The position numbers were made by a program, and so were the translations under genes. The notes beneath the pieces were generated by a model that was not told the DNA's origin, searched no databases, and saw nothing but the letters and a program-made list of their open reading frames with translations. From Bretschneidera sinensis (taxonomy: Eukaryota > Streptophyta > Magnoliopsida > Brassicales > Akaniaceae): a DNA stretch of 64,000 nt. The stretch is taken from NCBI GenBank assembly GCA_023935145.1, contig CM043698.1, forward strand, positions 84,236,001-84,300,000, read 5' to 3'. Position 1 is the first letter of the stretch; every line of letters begins with the position of its first letter. Below are positions 46,867 to 58,505 of the stretch, in pieces.

Positions 46867-47370
46867 GATCCAAGGCTCGAGAATGCTTGAGGCATTCAGC
46901 TCGGAGTTTTTGAAAAGGTCTGAGGCTAGAGAATGCTCGGGGCATTCAGCTTGGAGTCTTTGAAAAGGTCTGATGTTGAAGAATGCTCAGGGTATTCAGC
47001 TCAGAGTCTTTTAAAAAAGTCTGAGGATCGAGGATTCTCAGGGCATTCAGCTCGGAGTTTTTAAAAAGGTCTGAGGTTGAAGAATGCTTGGGGCATTCAG
47101 CTTGGAGTTTTTTGAAAGAGATTCTAGGCTCAAGAATACTTGGGGCATTTAACTCAAAATTTTTGAAAAGATTCGAGGCTCAAGAATGCTTGGGGCATTT
47201 ATCTCAGAGTTTTTAAAAAGGTCAAAGACTGGAGAATGCTCGGGGCACTCATCTCAGAGTTTTTGAAAAGGTTCAAGGCTCGAGAATGCTTGAGGTATTC
47301 AGCTCAGAATTTTAAAAAGGTTTGAGGCTCGAGAATTCTCGGGGCATTCAACTCGGAGTTTTTTTTTATG
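46867..47370. repeat. Tandem array, 50-bp unit, about 10 copies (right half)
   Basis: Same unit as 44,990-45,561. The array ends near 47,360 in a T-rich stretch. Confidence 0.85.
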
Positions 47371-47926
47371 GAATATTTACTTTTCAATCGAACTTAAATA
47401 CTTAAAGGATTTTTATATGCTTCGAGCTATGGGTGTTTTTTGTATGTTTCTAGCTGTGGGTGTTTGGCCCATAAAGAGAAGGGCCCATTGATATACTGAT
47501 TTTAATAAGTTTTAAATGAGGGCTCATTGAGACCCATATTGCTATTAAATTGATTAGAGCTCGTGCAGTTTGTTTGAAGGCCCACTAAGTAGGTGTACGG
47601 CTGGAGGTTCTAGAACCTTTGGGGAATAGTACTTCAGACTGTTGTACTTTTCGATAACCAAGATATCTTCTCGGAAAACGAAACGTTATGATCCTGGCCC
47701 TTCATTTTGAAATGATCTGAGTCGTCCATTAATCTATAAAAAGATGAAGGTTTCCACTCATTTTAACATCACTTTCAAACTTTCCTACTAAAGAATTCTT
47801 TGGAGAGCCCTCATAGTTCAAAGTGAGAGCCTTTGGTCTTTGAAATCTTTTGTAGTTTGGTCCTCTTTCTTTCCAGAGGCAAGTTCTCCCTTCCTTCCTT
47901 TATTTATTCAGAATATGTCTCTTATT

Positions 47927-49720
47927 GGTCGTAGTTTTGATTCTTCTGATGCTAAAGAATAACTCTTCAGTTGAATCTTACATCGAGCGAATGGTAGTAG
48001 ATCATCGTAGTAAGGCTAAAGATGAGCCTACCCTGAATGATATTCAAGAGGAAATGACCAAAGGTACTAGGGAGATTGAATTTTTAGGGCTAAAATTATA
48101 TTGAACACCTTGGCAGATTCTAGTTTAGAGAAGTTAAGGAGAAAGTATAGGACATCGTCAAATACTCCCTTAAGAGCGCTGGTGTAGGAGAAAGAGCGAA
48201 CGATCATCCTCATGAGGATCTTCCTTATGAGAATTATGTGTACACCTGTTCTCTGAAAGCTGGTTTAAGATTTTCTTTCATCCTTTTATTTATCTCGTTC
48301 TGAACTATTACAACATCGCCCTTTACCAATTTATCCCGAATTCATTTTGTTTATTAGTAGGATTTGTCTATGTATGTGAGAGGGTTAATGTGTATCTAAC
48401 CCTTGATATCTTCAAGAATTTTATTTCTATGAGTCGCCACTCAGACTATGGCTGGGTGGTTCTTAATCAAAGGGCTAAGAGAGTGGTGGTAAAAAAAATC
48501 CAACTTCTAGTAAAAGGTGAAAAAAGAAATTTTTTTTTATCTGAAGTGATGCGTACTTCGAGATTCCATGGGTGGGATCTCACTTTTTTTTTAAAAAGAG
48601 TCAACATCAATCTCTTTGTGGTCCAGAGGAGAAAATGGTTAGAGACTTGGTGAAGGGAGACGTAGAGGCTTCCGAGCTCAGCAGCAATGTCAATCTGGTG
48701 AGGCTTAGGCTTTTCCCCCTCTAAGGGCATATGTTTTACTTTTCTTTTCCTTTAAGCAACCTTAATCAATTTCAAGTCTTATGGTTTTTAATGTGTAGAC
48801 ATGGCTTTGAGTCATTCCCAGATCCTAAAGGCGGCTAGGAAAGCAAACCCAAGAGGTGATACTGGAGTCGGGACCAGCAACAAACAGAAGGGAAAGAGGA
48901 AGCATGATGCTTATCCTTTTGAGAGTTATGGGGCCAGCCACCAATTGCCCTCTCAGTCTCCTACCACTAGTTTCGCGAGTCTTCCTCTGAGCACTACGGT
49001 TCTTGGGCTCATTTCGTCAGTATTCGTAGAGGTGTTTCACACAAACTGGTTTATAAAAGCTATGAACACTGTGATTGAAGGAGTTTGGATTGCGAGGGAG
49101 TGGTTAACTAGGGGAATTCTTCCCCGGACAGGATTGAGCTTGGGGTCTTAGTCTTTAAGGCACTTTCTCACTCTGTTGAAGAGCTTTAGGCTAAGGTAGC
49201 ACTCTTTTTCTTTGCCCTTTTTAGTTTGACAAAGGCCCTCTTATCCCGAGTATTCTGACTTGTTTTTTTTTCTTCTTTTTGTTCGTGTTAGGCTAAGGTG
49301 GCGATTGGAGTGCTGATCTAATGTTTCGTTGAGGTCAACAAGAGGTTAGTGGACTAACTAGCCTTAGTCACTGATTTAAAGGCTATTATCCGATCCAGGG
49401 ACAAAGACTTTAAGCTACTAAAGACTCGGTTGGCAAGTTCTAAAGAGGCTTATGTCACCCTCGAGGCAAAGGTAGCTAGTGCTAAAGACGAGGCGATTGC
49501 TGAGTTCAAAGCTTTGGGGACCATGATCGTCGAGTTAGAGGTCATAGGCCAACAGGTGTTGGATAGCTTACGAGGTTCCTTAGAGTATCGCATGGAGCTG
49601 GTGACCTTAAGTGAGAAGGAATATCTTGACGGCTTCTTGGAGGTGAAAAAGAAGACGGTTCAGATGTTCCCGAAGCTAAATCTTTCCTTGATTGAGATGT
49701 CGATGAGGTCGATCTTGTGA
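47927..49720 (+). pseudogene. Transposase_28-like ORF (putative gypsy-type transposon protein), broken
   Basis: Plus-strand pieces in order: MSLIGRSFDSSDAKE (47,927), an acidic stretch (47,975-48,090), then LKAGLRFSFHP-like sequence through CERVNVYLTLDIFKNF and SDYGWVVLNQRAKR (48,250-48,480). Next come an exon-like piece at 48,801-49,151 (MALSHSQILKAARKANPRGD) and a coiled-coil end at 49,430-49,720 (SKEAYVTLEAKVASAKDEAI). The middle part is the domain found in plant 'putative gypsy type transposon' proteins (named from memory). The frame changes several times. It is antisense to the gag-pol of the surrounding element. Confidence 0.55.
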
Positions 49721-49959
49721 GGGATAAGTAAGTGTTACCCCTTTTATATTTCTATGTATTTTGAGGGTTGGTAATGCCCTATACCATATTTTGTACTATT
49801 AGGCCAATAGTGCATTTGACTTAATGAACACAACTAGTTTTTTGTGTCTTTCTACTATTTTTCACTTTACTTTTAAATGCTTTTCCTTAGGAATTTTAAT
49901 CTTGGAATGATTTTGAAAGTTTAGAACTTTCACCTTGGAGTATGACTCTGGATTCTAAA

Positions 49960-50620
49960 TGTTATCTTTGAAGAGATCCGAGGGTGGAAAAAGCTCAAGG
50001 CTCTACCCTCGGAGTGCAACTTAAACTAACTTCGAGGATGGGAAGAGCTCAGGGCTCTAAGCTTGGAGTATAGCTTAAAATAACTCCGAGGATAGGAAGA
50101 GCTCGAGGCTCTAAGCTTGAGTGTAGCTTGAAATGACTCCGAGGATAAAAAGAGCCTTGGGCTCTGAACGCGAAGTATAGCTTGCAATGACTCCAAGGAT
50201 AGGAAGAGTTTGAGGCTCTAAGCTTGGAGTGCAGCTTGCAATGAATCCGAGGATAGGAAGAGCTCAAGGCTTTAAGCTCGAAGTGTAGCTTGAAATGGCT
50301 TCAAGGATATGAAGAGCTTGAGGCTCTAAACTCCTAGTATAGCTTGAAATGACTCTGAGAATAAGAAGAGCTCTCGGCTTTGAACTCAGAATGTAGCATG
50401 AAATAACTCCGACGATAGAAAGAGCTTGGGACTTTAAACTCAGAGTGTAGCTTGAAATGACTCTAAGGATAGGAAGAACTCAAGGCTCTAAACTTGGATT
50501 GTAGCTTGCAATGACTGCAAAGACAGGAAGAGCTTGAGGCTTTAAGCTTGGAGTGTAGCTTGAAATGAATATGAGGATAAAAAGAGCTTGGGGCTCTAAG
50601 CTCAGAGTTCTTTATTTATT
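49960..50620. repeat. Tandem array, about 53-bp unit, about 12 copies
   Basis: The unit contains 'gaggataggaagagctcgag' and 'tgtagcttgaaatgactc'. It differs from the 50-bp unit at 44,990 but shares a similar purine/CTCGAG style. It lies between the integrase end and the antisense ORF. Confidence 0.85.
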
Positions 50621-50749
50621 TTGATCGAGGAGTAAAATCCCGAGGTCCTACCCTTTGTCTTTTTTTTATTATTATTTTTAAGTAGAAGGCATTCAGGGCC
50701 TTTGTTAAAATAAATGTTGATGAAAGAAACATAGCTAAAATTTTATTAG

Positions 50750-51730
50750 AAATATCTAGAGATTACATAAGTAAGTTGGAGAAATAGGCAAAGCGAAATA
50801 GGTGAAACTCTACTAATAAAATTTACAGAGATTTTTGGCGTTCCAAGTCTAAGGTATTGGATTGCCATCCAGGTCCTCAATCTTAAATGTGCCAGCTCGG
50901 TAGACCCTTTTGATATGATAGGGTCCTTTCTAATTTGGGAGGAGCTTTCTTGTCTCCCAAGGGTGAGATACTTCATTTTATCGGAGTACCAGATTATATA
51001 GCTTAAAGGTTCTTTTACAGACTTGAGAATTGTAATACTTCGACACTCTTTGGTGGTAGGTAGCAAGTTTGATCTAAGCCTTATCCCTAGCCTTATCAAT
51101 TAGATCAACATTCATTTTGAGGACTTTCTGATTATTAGCTTCGTCGAAGCTCTGTACTCACAACGATGATGCCCCTATCTCGAGTGGGAATACAACCTCC
51201 GAACCATAGGCCAAGAAGAAGGGAATTTCTCTAGTGGGGGTTCAAGTGGCTGTCTGGTAGGCCTAAAGGACATTTGGGAGATTTTTTACCCATTGTCTAT
51301 CAGCATCCTTGAGTCTCTTCTCGATACCTTAGAGAAGAGTTCTATTGGTTACTTCGACTTTCCCATTAGCTTGTAGGTAGCCTACTGAGGATAATCGATG
51401 CTCGATCTTCAGTTCCTCATAAAAAGACTTGAATTAAGAACTGTCAAATTACTTACCATTGTCGATGATGAGTTCCCTTGGTATACCAAATCGGAACACT
51501 ATGGATCTCCACACAAACCCTTGATTCTGATAGTTAATGATGCTGGCGAGGGGTTCAACTTTTGTCAACTTAATGAAGTAATCAATGGCTACTAACAAAT
51601 GTTTCTTCAGCCTTGGAGCAAAGGATATCTTCTTTTGAACGACAGGCTTATAGTTCGGATCTACATTCAATTTGTGGGTGACGATTTGGGGGTCAATCCT
51701 GGGAATATCGAAGGCCGACCATGTAAACAA
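50750..51730 (-). pseudogene. Fused RT-start and integrase remnant of the Tat-like element
   Basis: The minus-strand frame 51,730-51,449 reads FTWSAFDIPRIDPQIVTHKL and NVDPNYKPVVQKKISFAPRL, the lead-in to Tat reverse transcriptase. It passes within a few residues to LLVAIDYFIKLTKVEPLASI and FGIPRELIIDNG, the integrase core with two of its DDE acidic residues. The whole RT and RNase H region is therefore deleted in frame. The integrase C-terminal end (IEDLDGNPIP and TWNAKNL) is near 50,880-50,820 in a different frame. Confidence 0.75.
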
Positions 51731-51897
51731 GTCTTAATTCCTTCGAAAGAAGGAAATTAATTACTACTTAAGGTCCTCGAGAAGGTTGGATCTGATTTGT
51801 ATATTTTTATAAACTTATTCATTTAGAATGACGTCTATTAATTCTTCCACAGGTTTTCTTTGTGGGGTCTTGAACTCATCTCGTAAATCCTAAATTT

Positions 51898-52380
51898 CTA
51901 AAGGCAAGGCTTCAAATTTTTTATGCCCATTGACGGAATTAAGATAATAGGATCGGGATGCCTGTTGATTTCCTCAAACTTCCCCCACATCATCGTCAGT
52001 AGGGAATTCATTTTTAGGTGATAATTCGAGACTACTACCTTCATCTCATTCAAAATCGGCCTTCCGAGGATTACGTTGTATGGAGACTGATGTTTGACCA
52101 CAAAGAAAGTGGTTATCACAGTTTTGAGCTGTAGAGCCTTTCCTGTGGTGACTGGAATGACTATGCTTCTTTCAGCAAATACCGGAGTTATTGAGAAACC
52201 ATACAATGGGGCAGACACGGGTCTGAGTTGATCGTCATTTAACTTCATCTTTTTGAAGGTGTCATAGTAGAGAATATCAACAGAACTTTTGTTATCTACT
52301 AGGACCATCTCAACGTTGTAGTTTGAAATGATGAATGTGACAACCATGACATCATCATAGGGTGTTTGTATCCCTTCCAA
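51898..52380 (-). pseudogene. Aspartic protease of the Tat-like element
   Basis: An open minus-strand frame of 160 codons contains YDDVMVVTFIISNYNVEMVL and VDNKSSVDILYYDTFKKMKL, with ILGRPILNEMKVVVSNYHLK further on, the order typical of Tat-type proteases. The usual D-x-G/S-S-S core reads DNKSS here. It follows gag and precedes the RT/integrase fusion. The frame ends at a stop near the region where RT would continue. Confidence 0.7.
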
Positions 52381-52588
52381 ATCATCATCTGTAAAAAAAT
52401 ACCTGATCTATCTTAACCCTCTTATAAGGTCCATTAACTGATGCTACCAATCGTTCGTCTTGATTGCCCACTGCTATTGATCCCCTATAGATAGTCTTGA
52501 TGGTTTCTGTTGCCGTAGCAGCACGATCTTGGTTATTCCGGGGATATTTATCCCTTCGATCATCTCTTCTTAGACTTAACTTGGGGTT

Positions 52589-54068
52589 TTATTTGTGGCT
52601 GTGTCTATAGCGATTACTCAATTCGTAATTCGGCCTTTCAATAGGATGCTGATATGGATGCTTGGAGCGGTCCTTATTGCTGCAGGATAGGCGAGATCCT
52701 ATATACTCCTTCAAGTACCCTTTGCGGATGAGGGATTCAATATGATTTTTAAGGGCATCACACTCCTCGGTGTTGTACCCAAAGTTTGTGGAAATGATTT
52801 GTGGCCATTGGAGGATGTCTCGATTTTGGATACCCATTAGTACAATAGTCTTGGAGGCATTTAGTGGAGTGAAATTTTCAAACATGCGAGTGGTCTTTCC
52901 CTCTTGGCTTTGCTTTTTCACGGTACTATCTTTTGGTTCATTGGCGTTCTTCTTCATTTTTTCCATTCCTCTTTTAGTTTCCCTTCTAAATGCTTGATCA
53001 TCTTCCGCAATCATATATTCTTCAGCCCTAGCGAGGACATCATTCATATCCTTGGGAGGTTACCTTTGAGCTTGGAACTGAATAGTCCTTACCTGAGTCC
53101 ATTCTTAAATGTCAGAGTCTGTACTAAGGGATCGAGATCTGGAATCTCCTAGCCTAAGGTATTAAACAATGAGATGTATTCTCATAGCTTTTCTCCCTTG
53201 CACTGGATAATGTTGAAAAGACTTTCCGACTTCTTTCGAGGTCCTTTACTACTAAGAAAGTGTGCCGCAAAGGCACAACTTAGCTCTTAGAATGAGCTAA
53301 TACTGGCTAGCCTGAGGTGCGAATACCAGGTGCTAGTTGCCTTTTCTAGAGTTAGGGGAAGGCTCAGCACTTCATGACATCCGGATGGCAATGCAATATC
53401 ATGGTTGTCTTATAAAGTTAGAGATGGTCCGTGGAGCCATCATAGGCTTTTACGATGTGCATTTGGAAGTGTTGCGGGAGAGGAACATCCATAATACCTT
53501 GAAGGGAGAAGCCTGAGAGTTGAGCTCATCCAAGATGTCAATACTTCCCCCTTTGAAGGCTTCAGCTATCATTTTTCCATTTCTTCTATTTTTTGTCAAG
53601 ATTAACGTGGTTCTTGGAGGTGGAGAGACCTTGGGACTTCGACTAAGGATGAGAATAAGACCTAATGGTGGAGCAGCTTTGGGTCAACTTATTGAGATCA
53701 CGTTGCCTCGTAGACTGAGGGGTTTGTTGAGGTGGAGGCGGAAGAGGATAGGCTTACCCCATTAGTTTGGTAGCCAAACCTATAACAAGTCGAGTAAGCT
53801 CCAAGAACTATTCTTGAGTCAGTGGTGCGGTTGGGTTTAGAATGGAGGGTGTATTCGAATTTTCTTGGGCATTGGGGTCTACAAGGTTAGACCGAGAGTA
53901 CTGCTTGAGCTTGGTTTGAGCATAATATGGTTCGCTATGGTGCTGATCAAAGGTAGAATCTTCCGAAATGGCAGGGAGGCGTGAACCGGCCTGTTGAGTG
54001 TGAGTCAAAATTCGGGTGGCTACTGAACTAATACCAATGGTATTCTTGGCAGTATTCTTAGGCAACAT
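52589..54068 (-). pseudogene. gag of the Tat-like element, broken
   Basis: The N-terminal piece 54,068-53,808 starts MLPKNTAKNTIGISSVATRI, with a Gln/Ser/Asn-rich sequence. The middle part (53,800-53,050) is in broken frames. The C-terminal piece 53,047-52,589 reads MNDVLARAEEYMIAEDDQAF and later NTEECDALKNHIESLIRKGY and LKEYI, which matches the capsid-to-nucleocapsid end of Tat gag proteins. Stops and shifts between pieces make it non-functional. Confidence 0.65.
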
Positions 54069-54108
54069 CGTAACATATGAGTTCTTTGTACTTCACAAAT
54101 TCAAGAAG

Positions 54109-54600
54109 TCCCCACGAACGGTGTCAATATGTTGATGTCGAAAATCTGTTCAAAATTTGAACGGTTAGAAAATGGTACCTGTGCGCATGAAACAAGGAAA
54201 ACCCTAAAGTCGCCAGAGGATCGGAGAGGTTGTGCCTTCGGGGGGACTCTCTGATGCCTAAGTTAGCATAAAGCTTTTGGACAAATAAAGAGAGTTGTGT
54301 GAAATAAGAAGTTGTGAGTAATGAGTCCTGTAGATAAGTTTGGAATTATCCATGGGCTGGAATGATCTATCCGTAAGTTGGAGTGTTGTAGTGGTATTAG
54401 AGCACTTGGTGTGGAATTACTGTTATACCTTTTTTTGCTAGATGTGGGTGTTTGATTGGGTGATATGTGAAATTACCATATTGCCATTAGAGATTGTCGC
54501 GTGTCACGATGTTATTGGATGAGAAATTTTCCTCTATATCATTATTTATCATCATTATATGGATGATTGTGTGCAAATTGTCCCAAAGAATAAAAGATGC
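54109..54600 (-). repeat. Primer binding site and 5' LTR of the Tat-like element
   Basis: The minus strand at 54,127-54,109 reads TTGACACCGTTCGTGGGGA, a degenerate Tat-type primer site. The LTR lies to the right, starting (in plus orientation) 'atgttgatgtcgaaaatctg'. Its outer end is uncertain; LINE-like sequence begins by about 54,640. Confidence 0.55.
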
Positions 54601-54639
54601 CTTTTTCGATGCCCTTCTCTTTCTTCGATTGCTATTGAT

Positions 54640-54880
54640 TCTACTTTAGAGGATGCTGGTATTATACTATCTGAATAGAAGAATTTTGTTGCTTCTCTAA
54701 ACAAGCCAGTACCTTTTCAGAAGATGTATTCTAAACCTGTTTCAAGGCATATTACTAGGCCTTCACTTAAGACCTTTACAAAGCCATCGTTTGTATCCAA
54801 ATTATTAGCATGATAATATGGAATATGAGGGGCATGGGAGACCCTCTTCTTTGCTTACTATGATTAGAGATTTTTTTTTT
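54640..54880 (+). pseudogene. LINE fragment (start of endonuclease ORF)
   Basis: From about 54,810 the plus strand reads MIIWNMRGMGDPLLCLL before a stop. The WNMRG motif marks the start of the apurinic endonuclease of plant LINE ORF2 proteins. The preceding 170 bp may be the end of the upstream ORF. A T-rich run follows at 54,870-54,886. Nothing more of the element is seen. Confidence 0.5.
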
Positions 54881-55028
54881 TTTTTGAAATCTTGTATATA
54901 TTAATTGCAAAATTTCGAGCTTTTATGTCAAAACTAGAGTTTAAGTCTCAAGAACCTTATGTTTTCTCTCTCTAAACGCTCTAAATTTGCTACTTTTAGA
55001 CTCTAATTGTTCTTCTCTATATGTCCAT

Positions 55029-55300
55029 CACTACAAAAAAAATTATTTTTCGCAACAGATTTTTTCAAGGCCAATTTTTTATCCTCGCGATAGGTAGGGT
55101 TATGCAATGAAAATATTTTGTTTTTGTGATAGATTGTTGTCAAAACCTAAATTTCTTTTCCCACCACCGAAATAAATTTTGGCTTCAATTCTTACCGCTT
55201 GAATTTTAGGATTTTAAGCTTTCGCAACAACCACTAACATTGCGAAAGGTAAAATACCTTTTACAATAATAATTGTTGTTGCGTTAAGTCTATTAAAATA
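55029..55300 (+). mobile_element. CACTA element 5' terminus and subterminal region
   Basis: CACTACAAAAAAAATT at 55,029 is the typical CACTA-superfamily terminal sequence. It is followed by subterminal words (CGCAACAG, TCGCGATAGG, TTTCGCAACAACC, TTGCGAAAGG). The region 55,110-55,290 is repeated in diverged form at 61,795-61,980. No inverted terminus ending in TAGTG was found to the right, so the element's extent is unknown. Confidence 0.65.
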
Positions 55301-56100
55301 TAAAAAAAGTAAAATTAAATTGCTCTTTTTAGTCTTCTTTTTCTCTCTTCACACTCATTTCTTCGTTTCTCTCTCACTCTTTACCAGATTACATGACTAG
55401 TTGCTCTTACTTTACCCTCTTATCGATCTACATCTTAATTATCCAAAGTAAACCCACACATCACCGGAACCCCTTTCCCTAGTATTTCTCTCTCTTTTCA
55501 CATTCTCTAGTTCTTCTCTTCTCACATTCTCCATTTTCTCTCTTTTCTCACATTCTATCTCCTTATCTAGAGTATGTAAACCCAAACCCACATTGGTTTT
55601 CTCTTTCTCTTTTCCTCTTTACGGTTTGCCCAGTTTGAGCTCTCTAATTTGTTCCTTCCACGCTGTGACGACAATCGATTGGCAACCTGAGATAGGTTGG
55701 TAATTGATGCTTGTGAATCTATTGCAGATTGTTACTTTTTTGCTCATCTTTTTAGGGATTGTGCTTTTTGTAGTTAAATTGGGGTTTTTTCACTTTGACT
55801 AATGTTCACTAATGTATATTTATGTCAAAAGCTTGGGGTCAATGAAATTTAAAAAATTTGGGGATTTCAACAAGATTCAGTATAAAACTGAGATTTTACA
55901 AAAAAAAAAAAAAGAACAAGGTAGTTTGCTAAAAATCTCTAGTTTTTAGTTTATGGTTAAGATTTAGAAATTAATGTTGAGCATTTTCTTTACATTGATG
56001 AGTGGTTGTTATTGATTCAATTGATTATAGTTTATTCTCAGTTAGTTTTTTTATTGAAAATTTTTGTTCATATTTGGTTACTTTGATTATCCAATGCTAC
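55300..56100. other. Leader-like sequence after the CACTA terminus, no gene
   Basis: A pyrimidine-rich tract (55,320-55,560, many CTCTTTTCTC words) resembles a 5' untranslated leader and is similar in style to 62,030-62,100. No coding segment is recognised. Confidence 0.4.
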
Positions 56101-56102
56101 AT

Positions 56103-56229
<127 letters not shown>

Positions 56230-57835
56230 ATTTTTTATCACTATTTAGTATTCGATTAAATAATTTTATTTTTTCTTGAAAATCTAGTTATAATTATGTG
56301 GCTCTTTACAAAATAAAACCTATAAATTTTATCCTCTATGCATTAAATATATAATTAGTTACTATATCTATTAGTATATCTTAAGAAATTAAACGGGTAA
56401 CCAATTTGATTGATTCTTTCCCACTATACATCTAGTCCCTGGATATTTTTCTTCTTTTTTTTTTTCATCTTATGTTGGATGTTAGATGGGTAAGTGAATT
56501 GTCAATGTTCTAATGCAATTAAGTTAGCTTGCATGTAATTTAGGAAAGCTAATTTGTAAATTCTTATTGATAGTTTGCCCTGGGTTTGTTTTGGTACCAA
56601 AATCTTGAATTTTTGGATTACCAATATAATTCAACCAACAACCTGATATCAATTTTACCACTGTTTCAAAGTTATTCCATGTGGTCCCTTTGTTGTTGGT
56701 CCACATGTTAAACTATACGTCTAGCTAATGATTTAAACTTGCATATGAAACATTTGACAGGTATAGTCTTCATTTGGTGTCCAAAATCTAAATTTTGGCA
56801 TTAACAATCATGGCACATGTGCAACAATTGAGTCCACTTATGTGCTGATCTTCCTCGTATTCACGCTCAAGAAAGAGAACGCCAAAATTTTGAACTTTCT
56901 ATGTTTGTGCTGACTCTGTCTTTCTTATGACTTTGGTGTCAATCTTAGCTCTCCATGGGAACATTAGGAAGCTCTTTTGTGGCTTTCCTGCTATCATTCT
57001 TTTCTAATATCATGTATGCCTCTCCTCCAGTAGTAATGGTAAGTATTTGATTAAATAGTTTTATTTTTTTTACTTGAAAATATGGTTATAATTATGTGGC
57101 TCTTTTCAAAATAAAACATATAAATGTTATCCTTTGTACATTAAATATATGATTGGTTACTAAATCTACTAGTATATCTCAAGAAATTAAATGGGTAACC
57201 AATTTGATTGATTCTTCCCACTATATGTCTAGTCCCTAGATTTTTTTTTTATTTTTTCCATCTTATATTGGATGCAGATGGGTAAATGAATTATCAATGT
57301 TCTAATGCAATTAAGTTGGTTTGCATTTAATTTTTAAAAAATTAATCTTGAAAATTCCCATTGATGGTTTGCCTTGGGTATGTTTTGGTATAAAAATCTT
57401 AAATTTTTGGATTTTCAATATAATTAAACCAACATTCTGATCAATTTTGCCATTTTTTCAAAGTTATGCGATGTGATCCCTTTGTTATTGGTCCACATGT
57501 TAAATTATACGTCTAGTTACTAATTCAAACTTGCAAACGAAACAATATTTAACATGTATGGTCTTCTTTTTGTGTCCAAAACCAACATTTTGGCATCAAC
57601 AATTAAAGGCACAGGTGCAACAATTGAGTCAACTTATGTGTTAATCTTCCTCGTATTTGTGCTCAAGAAAGAGAAGGCTAAAATTTTGGACTTTTTTTAT
57701 GTTTTTTCTGACTGCATCCCTCTTGTGGCCTTTGTGTGAATCTTAGCTCTCAATGGCAACACCAGGAAGCTCTTTTGTGGCTTTGCTACCATCATTTTTC
57801 TCTAATAATAGATGTCTCTCCTCCATTAGTCATGG
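56230..57835 (+). repeat. Direct tandem duplication, about 800 bp per unit
   Basis: The unit 56,235-57,035 aligns with 57,040-57,835. Shared stretches include 'gggtaaccaatttgattgat', 'aattatgtggctctt', 'gcaattaagtt' and the coding stretch described under the SWEET pseudogene. The copies differ by perhaps 10-15 percent by eye, so the duplication is not recent. Confidence 0.8.
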
Positions 57836-58505
57836 TAAGCTCGAGTGCTCAATTATTTTGTTTTAAGTAGCTTTCTTTGTGTTTCCATAACCGGACCCAC
57901 TGGTTTAACTATGATATCGTTCTAGCAAATTAATCGCAAATTTACCGCTACTTCAGGTTCTTGTCTTTTGAATTAGTTCTACCAATGTAAGATGAAAACT
58001 ATCTTCTGTGACTTTCATTTCTATTGGAAAAGGTTACCATCTGTTTTTTACGCCATAAATACACACATTCATGTGATATTATCCCCTGCACTAGACTAAG
58101 ATTGTAAGGTATATTGGCAGGGAAGTTATCATTTTTAGGCTACCTAAAGATTATATTATGTTAATTTATTCGGAGACTTTACATAGTACTTCAGGTCACC
58201 TTGGATGTATACCTAATTGCCTACTCTAATTGGCAAGACTTATCCAGATAAGAATTGAAAAGTATATCCTTAGGAATCTCTAACTTCTGTATTTTTGGGT
58301 AAAGGTAAATATTGCTATGATCTATTTACATGCTTGTTTATATGTGTATATGACCCTTAGTGCTTTGCATATATGTGCAGAGGATGGTGATCAAAACAAA
58401 GAGTGTGGAGTTTATGCCATTCATTTTTGTCAATGTTTGTGTTCCTATGTGGCATTTCATGGTTTGTTTATGGTCTTCTTGGACGTGATCTTTTTGACAC
58501 TGTAA
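56760..58505 (+). pseudogene. SWEET (MtN3) sugar transporter pseudogene with duplicated exon
   Basis: SWEET proteins are membrane uniporters for sugars. Copy 1 of the exon block (56,760-57,035) carries ATIEST YVLIFLVF-type sequence with frameshifts. Copy 2 (57,554-57,830) reads MYGLLFVSKTNILASTIKGT and GATIESTYVLIFLVFVLKKE, then shifts frame to LNGNTRKLFCGFA. A further exon at 58,384-58,505 reads MVIKTKSVEFMPF, shifts by one base, and continues SMFVFLCGISWFVYGLLGRD. These are successive parts of one SWEET protein (helices 3-6). The first and last exons are not seen. Several frameshifts make it non-functional. Confidence 0.75.

Larger units (their letters stand above)
44990..54600 (-). mobile_element. 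Tat/Retand-like Ty3 element with antisense ORF and deleted RT
   Basis: Minus-strand order: LTR (about 54,600-54,128), primer binding site, gag, protease, a fused RT-start/integrase segment, a tandem array (50,620-49,960), an ORF on the opposite strand (47,927-49,720), and a second tandem array (47,370-44,990) split by a solo LTR. An antisense ORF between pol and the 3' LTR has been described for some Tat-lineage elements, so the layout fits. The 3' LTR was not found. Confidence 0.6.

Noticed and set aside
44990..47370. Regular short repeats considered as a CRISPR array
   Set aside because: The units are adjacent without unique spacers and vary in sequence; the context is a plant retrotransposon.
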